Below are positions 55,528-62,326 of a stretch of DNA of 64,000 nt, piece by piece (position 1 is the stretch's first letter; each line of letters begins with the position of its first letter). Made by a program: the position numbers and the translations under genes. The notes below the pieces were generated by a model. The model did no database searches. It was not told the DNA's origin and saw only the letters and a list, made by a program, of their open reading frames with translations. The DNA comes from an uncultured Collinsella sp. (GTDB lineage: Bacteria > Actinomycetota > Coriobacteriia > Coriobacteriales > Coriobacteriaceae). The stretch covers positions 1 through 64,000 of the forward strand of contig UQUG01000005.1 in assembly GCA_900544205.1 (NCBI GenBank), written 5' to 3'.

Positions 55528-56205
55528 ATGTCGCTGCGCGGTGGAATCGGTCTGCCCGAGCTTCCTCTAGAGGACGGGCAGGAGTTTAGGCTCGGCATTA
55601 TGGGTGGCACCTTTGATCCCATCCATTACGGGCACCTGGTGACCGCTGAGCAGGCGCGTGAGTCCCTCGACTTGGATGCCGTACTCTTTATGCCGGCGGG
55701 CACGCCTGCCTTTAAGCTTGACAAGCCGGTGACGCCTGCCGAGGACCGTTATGCCATGACGGTCCTCGCCACCGCCGCGAACCCGGCCTTTTTGGCGAGC
55801 CGGTTCGAGATCGACCGCCCGGGCGTAACCTATACGGCTGATACGCTTCATGCCCTTCGCGACTTTTACCCGCCGCAGGTAAAGCTCTACTTTATTACGG
55901 GCGCCGATGCGATTATCGATATCGTGACCTGGCATGATGCCGAACGAATCGCTGAGCTTGCTACCTTTATTGCGGCGACACGACCGGGCTTTGATATCGA
56001 TACGGCGCGTGCCCGAATCAAAGAGTCGGGGCTGCCGTTCGACGTGCGCTATATTCAGATTCCGGCGCTGGCGATCAGCTCGACGAACATTCGTAAGCGA
56101 GTTGCCCGCGGCATGAGCGTGCGCTATCTTACGAGCGAGTCCGTGCTCGGCTACATTCGCAAACGCAGGCTATATGCCGATTTGGGCCAAGAAGATTTTG
56201 AGTGA
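55528..56205 (+). CDS. nadD: Nicotinate-nucleotide adenylyltransferase (NadD)
   Basis: The 225-aa enzyme has the nucleotidyltransferase motif GIMGGTFDPIHYGHL and the C-terminal ISSTNIRKRV (I-S-S-T-x-I-R). It makes nicotinate adenine dinucleotide, leading to NAD. The first ~20 residues before the fold are longer than usual, so a later start is possible, but no better site is seen. It is directly followed by the yqeK gene, as in Bacillus. Confidence 0.93.
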   Translation: MSLRGGIGLPELPLEDGQEFRLGIMGGTFDPIHYGHLVTAEQARESLDLDAVLFMPAGTPAFKLDKPVTPAEDRYAMTVLATAANPAFLASRFEIDRPGVTYTADTLHALRDFYPPQVKLYFITGADAIIDIVTWHDAERIAELATFIAATRPGFDIDTARARIKESGLPFDVRYIQIPALAISSTNIRKRVARGMSVRYLTSESVLGYIRKRRLYADLGQEDFE

Positions 56206-56217
56206 TGGGGGTCTACG

Positions 56218-56826
56218 TTGTCGGTAGAGGATCAGTTTGAGGGCGATGAGCGCGCACTGCTCAAGCGCATTCAAGAGCTGCTCGATGTTCGCATGAAGGA
56301 TAAGCGCAAGCGCTATGCGCATTCGCTGGGTGTTGCCGAGACCGCACTTCATCTGGCCGAGGTCTACGGCGTTGACCGCTTTGATGCCGCTGCCGCCGGC
56401 TTGATCCACGACTGGGACAAGGTGCTTTCCGATGACGAGCTCGTGGCCCGCGCGCTTCACTATGGCATCAAGGTTGCCGGCTCTCCTTCGGCCGCGGCAC
56501 CGCTGCTGCATGGCCCAGTTGCCGCCTATGAGCTTCCGCAGCTTTTTCCCGGGCTGTCGCCGGCGGTCTTTCAGGCTGTCGACCGTCACACCGTGGGAGC
56601 TTGCGACATGACGCCGCTCGATATGGTGGTCTTTGTGGCCGATGCCATCGAGCCCAACCGCCACGGCGACTATGCGCATGCGCTGCGCAAGATGGTGGGG
56701 GAGTCGACGCTCGATGAGTTGTTCTTCTCCTGTTTTGCGCAGGGTTTGGTCTATGTGATCCAGTCCGGGCGTTATCTTTATCCCACGGCTATTACGATTT
56801 ACAACCATTACGCCCAGCTACGCTAG
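56218..56826 (+). CDS. yqeK: HD-domain phosphohydrolase, YqeK-like
   Basis: The 202-aa protein has an HD metal site pattern: RYAHSLGVAETALHLA (first His), AAAGLIHDWDKVLS (HD), and AVDRHTVGA later. YqeK-type enzymes hydrolyse diadenosine tetraphosphate. TTG start at 56218, 12 bp after nadD, with GGGGG upstream. The order nadD, yqeK, rsfS matches Bacillus. Confidence 0.92.
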   Translation: MSVEDQFEGDERALLKRIQELLDVRMKDKRKRYAHSLGVAETALHLAEVYGVDRFDAAAAGLIHDWDKVLSDDELVARALHYGIKVAGSPSAAAPLLHGPVAAYELPQLFPGLSPAVFQAVDRHTVGACDMTPLDMVVFVADAIEPNRHGDYAHALRKMVGESTLDELFFSCFAQGLVYVIQSGRYLYPTAITIYNHYAQLR

Positions 56827-56854
56827 CTCGGGTGCGTCTAGAAAGAGGTATTCC

Positions 56855-57310
56855 ATGGCCGACAAGACCATGACAGACGAGCAGATTCTTGAAGGTGTGG
56901 AGCACAAGAGCTTCGCCGCCACGTCCGACCGCACCGCCGCCTCGCTGTCCGCGAGCGGTGTCGCCGCCGAGGATGTCGCCCGCGCCGCCGCGCAGGCCGC
57001 CTACGACAAGAAGGGCGAGGACGTTCAGGTGCTCGACCTGACTGAGCTTTCCGATGTGTGCGACTACTTTGTCCTTGCTACCGGCACCAACAACCGCCAG
57101 GTTGATTCGATCGTCGACGAGATTGAGGAGAAGGTCGCCGAGGCTTGCGGCGAGCATCCGTTCTCCATCGAGGGCCGCGAGCAGAAGACTTGGATGCTCA
57201 TGGACTACGGTTCGGTTGTCGTCCACGTCTTCACTCCCGAAGCCCGCGACTTCTACCGCCTCGAGAAACTCTGGGGAGACGCCCCCCAGCTCCCCCTCAA
57301 CCTCCTCTAG
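56855..57310 (+). CDS. rsfS: Ribosome silencing factor RsfS
   Basis: The 151-aa protein has the RsfS core: DVQVLDLTELSDVCDYFVLATG, NNRQVDSIVDEIEEKV, WMLMDYGSVVVHVFTPEARDFYRLEKLW. It binds L14 and blocks subunit joining in starvation. The N-terminal ~45 Ala/Ser-rich residues are an extension beyond the usual ~110-residue form. AGAAAGAGG precedes the ATG. Confidence 0.94.
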   Translation: MADKTMTDEQILEGVEHKSFAATSDRTAASLSASGVAAEDVARAAAQAAYDKKGEDVQVLDLTELSDVCDYFVLATGTNNRQVDSIVDEIEEKVAEACGEHPFSIEGREQKTWMLMDYGSVVVHVFTPEARDFYRLEKLWGDAPQLPLNLL

Positions 57311-57342
57311 TAGCTCATTTTGAGACGGGGTTAGCTATCCTC
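57311..57342 (+). repeat. Degenerate half-copy of the aro-operon inverted-repeat element
   Basis: The segment following the rsfS stop reads TAGCTCATTTTGAGACGGGG then TTAGCTATCCTC. It aligns with 31581-31615 of the MITE-like element (TAGTTAATTTGGGACGGGG, CTATTTTAGCTACCCTC) with substitutions and a ~5-nt deletion. The right arm is not present. Confidence 0.45.
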
Positions 57343-57351
57343 ACGCATATC

Positions 57352-57394
57352 GCCGGGCAGTTGCGGTTTTCCGCACCTGCTCGGCTTTCTTTTT
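57352..57394 (+). terminator. Terminator after rsfS
   Basis: GCCGGGCAG (57352-57360) pairs with CTGCTCGGC (57377-57385), with an inner TGCGG/CCGCA stem and TTTT loop, followed by TTTCTTTTT. Ends the rplU to rsfS series. Confidence 0.9.
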
Positions 57395-57406
57395 GCCCAA
57401 AGGCGG

Positions 57407-58660
57407 TTAATCGTTGAAGCGGGATTGGCGGCCGAAGGAAAGGGCGGTGTCGCCGAATTTGTCTCGGACGGCGTCGATGGCGACGGAGAGGTCGCGTCGG
57501 TCGCTGGATTGGGCTCCGCGGTCATCGATCTCGCAGAACAGGTCGGTCTGGATGCCGCCTTGGTGGTCGAAGTCGCTCATGCCGATGCCCGCTAAGCGAA
57601 CATGCGTTCCTTCCTGCCAGATGTTGTCGAGCAGTTCGAGCGCAACTGCTACGAAGATGTTCTCATCGTCGGTCGGATGAGGCAGCCGGCGCTGTACCGA
57701 GCGACCGTTTCCATACGAATACTTGAGCTTGAGCGTCACCGTGGCGCCCGTTAGTCCCTGACGGCGCAGGCGGCGTCCCACTGACTCGCCCAGCAGCGCA
57801 ATCGCCGCCTCAATATCCCCACGCTCAGTCAAATCTTTAGCAAAGGTGCGTTCATTGCTGACCGATTTGACCTCGCGCTCTTCATCGAGACTCGTGACTT
57901 CGGAGAATTCGAGTCCTTGCGCACGCTGGCGCATGCGTTCGCCGTTGACGCCAAAAATAGAGGCCAAGGTGGATTTCGGTGCACGTGATAGCTCGCCGAG
58001 GGTGTAGATGCGCATACGGCGCAGTCGCTCCTCGGCCGAGCGCCCGATGCCGCTCATGGCAGATACCGGCAGCGCGGCCAAAAAGCGCTGCTCGGTTCCG
58101 GGGCGCACGATGGTCAGCCCAAACGGCTTATCCCGCTCGCTTGCGATCTTTGCGACCGTCTTGTTGCAGCCCACGCCAATGGAGCACGTCACTCCCAGCT
58201 CTGCCACGCGATCGCTTATACGCCGCGCAACCAGCAGCGGGTCTTCGGGCGCAAAGCGACCCGGTGTGATATCGATGAAGGCTTCGTCGATGGATACGCG
58301 CTCAACGCGCGGGGTCTCGTCGGCGAGAATCGCCATAACGTGCGCGCTCACCTCGCGGTAGCGATCAAAGTGCCCGTGCGTCCAAATGGCTTGCGGGCAC
58401 AAGCGCCGCGCCTCGGCCGAGGCCATGGCAGAGTGCACGCCAAAGCGACGTGCCTCATACGAACACGTGGACACGACGCCACGCGAATCGGCGTCTCCGC
58501 CCACGATGAGCGGCTTTCCGCGCCATTCGGGATGATCGAGCATCTCCACGCTCGCAAAAAACGCATCAAGGTCCATCAGACCCACCGCCGGACCCGTCCA
58601 GGGAGGCGGCGTGACGCCCATGGCATCCTCATAACCGTATGTATGTTCGCGTCTTTCCAT
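57407..58660 (-). CDS. dinB: DNA polymerase IV (Y family, DinB)
   Basis: The 417-aa polymerase has GLMDLDAFFASVE, STCSYEARRFGVHSAM and SIDEAFIDIT (the catalytic Asp/Glu pair), with CSIGVGCNKTVAKIASE and an HhH segment (AMSGIGRSAEERLRRM). It performs translesion synthesis. It is the only minus-strand gene among the core genes here. A TATACT box lies 6 bp before the ATG, suggesting a leaderless message. No LexA-type box was seen upstream. The C-terminal beta-clamp peptide is not obvious. Confidence 0.92.
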   Translation of the reverse strand: MERREHTYGYEDAMGVTPPPWTGPAVGLMDLDAFFASVEMLDHPEWRGKPLIVGGDADSRGVVSTCSYEARRFGVHSAMASAEARRLCPQAIWTHGHFDRYREVSAHVMAILADETPRVERVSIDEAFIDITPGRFAPEDPLLVARRISDRVAELGVTCSIGVGCNKTVAKIASERDKPFGLTIVRPGTEQRFLAALPVSAMSGIGRSAEERLRRMRIYTLGELSRAPKSTLASIFGVNGERMRQRAQGLEFSEVTSLDEEREVKSVSNERTFAKDLTERGDIEAAIALLGESVGRRLRRQGLTGATVTLKLKYSYGNGRSVQRRLPHPTDDENIFVAVALELLDNIWQEGTHVRLAGIGMSDFDHQGGIQTDLFCEIDDRGAQSSDRRDLSVAIDAVRDKFGDTALSFGRQSRFND

Positions 58661-58666
58661 GTCATG

Positions 58667-58672
58667 AGTATA
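58667..58672 (-). promoter_or_regulatory. Candidate -10 box of dinB
   Basis: The minus strand reads TATACT, with the A of the dinB ATG 7 nt downstream, which would place transcription start at or near the start codon. No clear -35 box. Confidence 0.4.
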
Positions 58673-58704
58673 CCGCGCAGCTCATGTGGGGTGCGTGTAT
58701 GTGC

Positions 58705-58732
58705 TTGCAAATCCCGAATTCTTGTCTAAGAT
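58705..58732 (+). promoter_or_regulatory. Candidate promoter of rpsP
   Basis: TTGCAA (58705-58710), a 16-bp spacer, then TAAGAT (58727-58732). It lies in the 201-bp gap between dinB and rpsP, leaving a long untranslated leader of about 120 nt. Confidence 0.4.
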
Positions 58733-58861
58733 ATGGATTTGCCCTCGACTACACCGAAGAAGTTGGTCTCACGGACTTCACCTGCCCGCGTCGATGGCGT
58801 ATTATGTTCAACTGTTTGTTTGTAGTTGCAGCCTAAAGCTGCTTGGTTGGAGGAGTTTCCT

Positions 58862-59203
58862 TTGGCAGTCAAGATTCGCCTTGCTCGTCACGGCGCTAAG
58901 AAGCGTCCGTACTACCGTGTCGTCGTCGCCGATTCCCGCGCCCCGCGTGACGGTCGTATCATCGAGGAGGTTGGCCGCTACAACCCGATGACCGCCCCCA
59001 AGACCATCAACCTCGACCTCGAGAAGATCGCCGACTGGCAGTCCAAGGGCGCTCAGCTCACCGACGCCGTCGCCGCTCTGGTCAAGGCCGCCAACGAGGG
59101 CGAGAAGACCGAGACCGTCGTCAAGAAGTCCAAGAAGCAGCTCGCCAAAGAGGCCGAGGCCGCTAAGGCTGCCGCTGAGGCCGCTGAGGGCGCCGAGGAG
59201 TAA
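58862..59203 (+). CDS. rpsP: 30S ribosomal protein S16
   Basis: The 113-aa protein begins [20 protein letters not shown], the S16 signature, and has [13 protein letters not shown]. The TTG at 58862 is the family start with GGAGGAG 8-10 bp upstream; a frame from 58826 is longer than any S16. The C-terminus is Lys/Ala/Glu-rich. It heads a translation-related operon with khpA, rimM and trmD. Confidence 0.96.
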   Translation: MAVKIRLARHGAKKRPYYRVVVADSRAPRDGRIIEEVGRYNPMTAPKTINLDLEKIADWQSKGAQLTDAVAALVKAANEGEKTETVVKKSKKQLAKEAEAAKAAAEAAEGAEE

Positions 59204-59206
59204 ATC

Positions 59207-59491
59207 GTGCCTGAGGTTGACGCTGCACAGCTCGAGGGTGAGGCAATGCTCTCAGATCGCATCGCCGATCTCGTCGAATATCTCGTTGTTCAGATCGTCG
59301 ACGACCCGGATTCCGTGAGCCTTGAGGTCATCGATGGCGACGACGCCTCTACGATTGAGGTTTCGGTCGCCGAGGATGACGTCGCTAAGGTCATCGGCCG
59401 TCGTGGCCGTACCATCAAGGCCATTCGCACGCTCGCCCGTGCACTGGCCGCTCGCCTCGACACTGCTGTCGAGGTAGAGGTTCTGGGCTAG
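59207..59491 (+). CDS. khpA: KH-domain RNA-binding protein KhpA
   Basis: The 94-aa protein has a single type II KH domain with the GxxG loop VIGRRGRTIKAIRTLARALA. KhpA with KhpB binds many small RNAs and mRNAs in Gram-positive bacteria and affects cell division and wall growth. GTG at 59207 directly follows the rpsP stop. The ~18-residue N-terminal extension is longer than usual; an internal ATG at 59249 (MLSDRIADLVEYL) could be the real start. Confidence 0.9.
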   Translation: MPEVDAAQLEGEAMLSDRIADLVEYLVVQIVDDPDSVSLEVIDGDDASTIEVSVAEDDVAKVIGRRGRTIKAIRTLARALAARLDTAVEVEVLG

Positions 59492-59495
59492 GACC

Positions 59496-60017
59496 TTGAG
59501 GTCCCAGTACAAAAACATCGCCCGTGTGGTCAAGCCGCACGGAAGGAAGGGGGAGGTCCTCGCGCAGCCGCTGCGGGGGCTTCCTTCTGTATTAGAGCCT
59601 GGTATGCGCGTCGCCCTGACGCCGCCGGCGCTCAAGCGCGACCGCTTTTGCACGGTCGTGTCCGTCACCGATACGGGCGATGGCGATCTGGTCTCGTTTG
59701 AGGGCATTGACGACTTGACGGCCGCCGAGGGCATCACGGGATGCTACGTGCTGGCAAATCGTGACGACTTTGAGCTCGATTCGCTCGACGCTGCCTATAC
59801 CGACCTGATGGGTCGCGAGGTGGTCGACGAGCGCTTCGGTTCGCTCGGCACGATCGTCGAGATTATGTCGACGCCCGCTAACGATGTTTGGGTTGTCGAG
59901 GGTGATCGGTACGGCGAGGTACTGATTCCCGTGATCGAGCAGGTTGTGCTCGATCTTCCCGACACAGGAACAATTTCCGTCCACGTTATGGACGGCCTGA
60001 TCGATATGGACAAGTAG
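59496..60017 (+). CDS. rimM: 16S rRNA processing protein RimM
   Basis: The 173-aa protein begins with the RimM pattern IARVVKPHGRKGEVLAQPL and has a PRC-barrel C-terminal part (LMGREVVDERFGSLGTIVEI, VLIPVIEQVVLDL). It aids 30S maturation near S19. TTG start 4 bp after khpA. Fits the rpsP-khpA-rimM-trmD order of Gram-positive bacteria. Confidence 0.92.
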   Translation: MRSQYKNIARVVKPHGRKGEVLAQPLRGLPSVLEPGMRVALTPPALKRDRFCTVVSVTDTGDGDLVSFEGIDDLTAAEGITGCYVLANRDDFELDSLDAAYTDLMGREVVDERFGSLGTIVEIMSTPANDVWVVEGDRYGEVLIPVIEQVVLDLPDTGTISVHVMDGLIDMDK

Positions 60018-60027
60018 GGAGGACAAC

Positions 60028-60786
60028 ATGCTGATCGAGACCCTTTCGGTCTTTCCCGAGATGTTTGAGCCCGTCATGTCCACGTCGATTTTGGGCCGCG
60101 CCCGCAAGGCCGGCCTTTTTGATTTTAAGGCGTATAACCTGCGCGACTGGACGCACGACCGCCATCGTACCGTCGATGACGAGCCGTACGGCGGCGGGCA
60201 GGGCATGCTCATGAAGGTCGAACCTATTGCCGAGGCGATCGAGGCCATCAGCTCTGAGAGTCCCAAGCCCACTGTGGTGTTCTTTACCCCCTGTGGCGAG
60301 CCTTTTACGCAGCATGTGGCCGAGCGTCTGCTCAAAAGTGAGCGCCTGCTGTTTGTGTGCAGCCGTTACGAGGGCGTCGACGAGCGCGCGTATGCGTATG
60401 CCGACGAGCGTCTGTCGATTGGCGACTATGTGCTTACGGGTGGCGAGCTACCCGCCATGGTCGTTGCCGATGCCGTCGTACGCCTCATCCCCGGCGCCCT
60501 GGGCGACGAGATGAGCAACGTGGACGAGTCGTTCTCGACCGCCGAGGACGGAGGCCTGCTCGAGTACGCGCAGTACACCCGCCCCGCCGAGTTCAATGGC
60601 GAGGGCGTGCCTCCTGTGCTCGTGAGTGGCGATCACGCCAAGGTCGATGCCTGGCGTCGCAAGAACGCCATCGAGCGCACCTGCCGCTGGCGTCCCGATC
60701 TGATCGAGACGGCGCGGCTCACGCCCGAGGAGCGCGCTTACGCGCAGGAGATTTTGGACGCTTCGTATTCGCAGAGCGAGGAGTGA
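60028..60786 (+). CDS. trmD: tRNA (guanine-37-N1)-methyltransferase TrmD
   Basis: The 252-aa enzyme shows the trefoil-knot signature: DEPYGGGQGMLMKVEP, LLFVCSRYEGVDERA and LSIGDYVLTGGELPAMVVADAVVRLIPG. It methylates G37 in tRNA and prevents frameshifting. AGGGAGG precedes the ATG. lepB follows by 2 bp. Confidence 0.95.
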   Translation: MLIETLSVFPEMFEPVMSTSILGRARKAGLFDFKAYNLRDWTHDRHRTVDDEPYGGGQGMLMKVEPIAEAIEAISSESPKPTVVFFTPCGEPFTQHVAERLLKSERLLFVCSRYEGVDERAYAYADERLSIGDYVLTGGELPAMVVADAVVRLIPGALGDEMSNVDESFSTAEDGGLLEYAQYTRPAEFNGEGVPPVLVSGDHAKVDAWRRKNAIERTCRWRPDLIETARLTPEERAYAQEILDASYSQSEE

Positions 60787-60788
60787 GA

Positions 60789-61352
60789 ATGGTTCCATCG
60801 CAGCATTCCGCGTTGAGGGGCGCTTTTGAGTGGATCGCGGTCGTCGTCATCGCGCTCGCCGCCACCTTCCTGATTCGCACCTTTGTGATCGAACCCTTTG
60901 TAGTGCCCACCGGCTCCATGGAGTCCACGATCGAGATTGGCGACCAGATCCTGGCACAAAAGGTGAGCCTCGAGCTCGGTCAGCCCGTCAAGCAGGGCGA
61001 TATCGTGGTGTTTCACAACCCCGATGGCACCTCCGAGCATGATGTTCTTGTCAAGCGTGTTATTGCCACGGCCGGCCAGACGGTCGACCTGCAGGATGGC
61101 AAGGTGGTCGTTGACGGCCAAGCGCTCGACGAGGACTATACGACGGGCATGAGCTGGCCACTTTCGGTCCAAGCACCCGGCACTCAGGTAAGCTATCCCT
61201 ACACCGTTCCCGACGGGTGCGTGTGGGTGATGGGCGACAACCGCGAGAACTCTGCCGACTCACGCTACTTTGGTCCCGTCGATCGCTCTGATTTGATTGC
61301 TGTGGCACTCGTTCGCTACTGGCCGCTCAACCGCATCGGCGCTATCGACTAA
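60789..61352 (+). CDS. lepB: Signal peptidase I (LepB)
   Basis: The 187-aa protein has one N-terminal membrane helix (FEWIAVVVIALAATFLIRTF), the catalytic Ser in PTGSMESTIEIGD, the catalytic Lys in DVLVKRVIA, and the C-terminal VMGDNRENSADSRYFGPV. It removes signal peptides outside the membrane. ATG at 60789 with GGAGTGAG from the trmD end as ribosome binding site. Single-helix form, as in Gram-positive bacteria. Confidence 0.93.
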   Translation: MVPSQHSALRGAFEWIAVVVIALAATFLIRTFVIEPFVVPTGSMESTIEIGDQILAQKVSLELGQPVKQGDIVVFHNPDGTSEHDVLVKRVIATAGQTVDLQDGKVVVDGQALDEDYTTGMSWPLSVQAPGTQVSYPYTVPDGCVWVMGDNRENSADSRYFGPVDRSDLIAVALVRYWPLNRIGAID

Positions 61353-61411
61353 AAACCGCTATAGTACAGTACCTAACCGTGTAATCGTTTCGACGAGGGG
61401 ATATTAGAGGC

Positions 61412-62323
61412 ATGAACGCTTCATCGCTTTCCTTCCAAGACATCATCCTGCGCCTCCAGCAGTACTGGGGCGAGCAGGGCTGCGTCATTATGCAGCCCTA
61501 TGACTCCGAGGTCGGTGCCGGTACCTTCCATACCGCGACCACGCTGCGCTCGCTCGGTCCCGCCGAGTGGCGCACCTGCTATGCGCAGCCTTGCCGCCGT
61601 CCCGCCGACGGCCGCTACGGCGAGAACCCCAATCGCATGCAGCACTACTATCAGTTCCAGGTGCTCATCAAGCCCTCGCCGGTCAACGCCCAGGAGCTTT
61701 ACCTGGGGTCTCTTGCCGCTATTGGCCTGGACCCCAACGACCATGACGTCCGCTTTGTCGAGGACGACTGGGAGAGCCCGACGCTCGGCGCCTGGGGCCT
61801 TGGCTGGGAGGTCTGGCTCAACGGCATGGAGGTCACGCAGTTTACGTACTTCCAGCAGGTGGGCGGCATCGAGGTCGACCCCGTGCCCGTCGAGATCACC
61901 TATGGCCTGGAGCGTATCGCCATGTACGCCCAGGGCGTCAACTCCGTCTACGACCTGGTGTGGAGCTATCTGCCCGACGGAACGCCCATGACCTATGGCG
62001 ACGTGTTCCTCGAGAACGAGCGCGAGTTCAGTGCCTATAACTTTGAGGTCGCCAACGTCGAGATGATGCGTCAGAAGTTTGACGACTACGAGGCCGAGTG
62101 CCATTCCTGCCTGGAGCGCAAGCTGCCGCTGCCGGCGTACGACTGCGTCATGAAGTGCAGCCACGCTTTTAACCTGCTCGATGCCCGCGGCGCCCTGTCC
62201 GCGGTCGAGCGTGCCAACTACATCCTGCGCGTCCGCGCCGTCGCCAAGGCGTGCTGCGAGGCCTACATGGCCGAGGTCGCCGGAGTCAACGAGAATGCCG
62301 ACCAGGAAGGCGAGGTGGCGTAA
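61412..62323 (+). CDS. glyQ: Glycine-tRNA ligase alpha subunit (GlyQ)
   Basis: The 303-aa protein begins [20 protein letters not shown] and has [22 protein letters not shown] and [21 protein letters not shown], signatures of the tetrameric bacterial glycyl-tRNA synthetase alpha chain that holds the catalytic site. The beta-subunit gene follows by 3 bp. GAGGGGATATTAGAGG precedes the ATG. Confidence 0.96.
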   Translation: MNASSLSFQDIILRLQQYWGEQGCVIMQPYDSEVGAGTFHTATTLRSLGPAEWRTCYAQPCRRPADGRYGENPNRMQHYYQFQVLIKPSPVNAQELYLGSLAAIGLDPNDHDVRFVEDDWESPTLGAWGLGWEVWLNGMEVTQFTYFQQVGGIEVDPVPVEITYGLERIAMYAQGVNSVYDLVWSYLPDGTPMTYGDVFLENEREFSAYNFEVANVEMMRQKFDDYEAECHSCLERKLPLPAYDCVMKCSHAFNLLDARGALSAVERANYILRVRAVAKACCEAYMAEVAGVNENADQEGEVA

Positions 62324-62326
62324 GCC

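Noticed and set aside
58621..58700. LexA/SOS box upstream of dinB
   Set aside because: A CGAAC half-site occurs on the minus strand inside the coding region, but no matching inverted half follows at the right spacing.
60357..60788. 144-residue N-terminal extension of signal peptidase I
   Set aside because: It overlaps trmD in another frame and is Arg-rich. The ATG at 60789 gives a normal single-helix signal peptidase.
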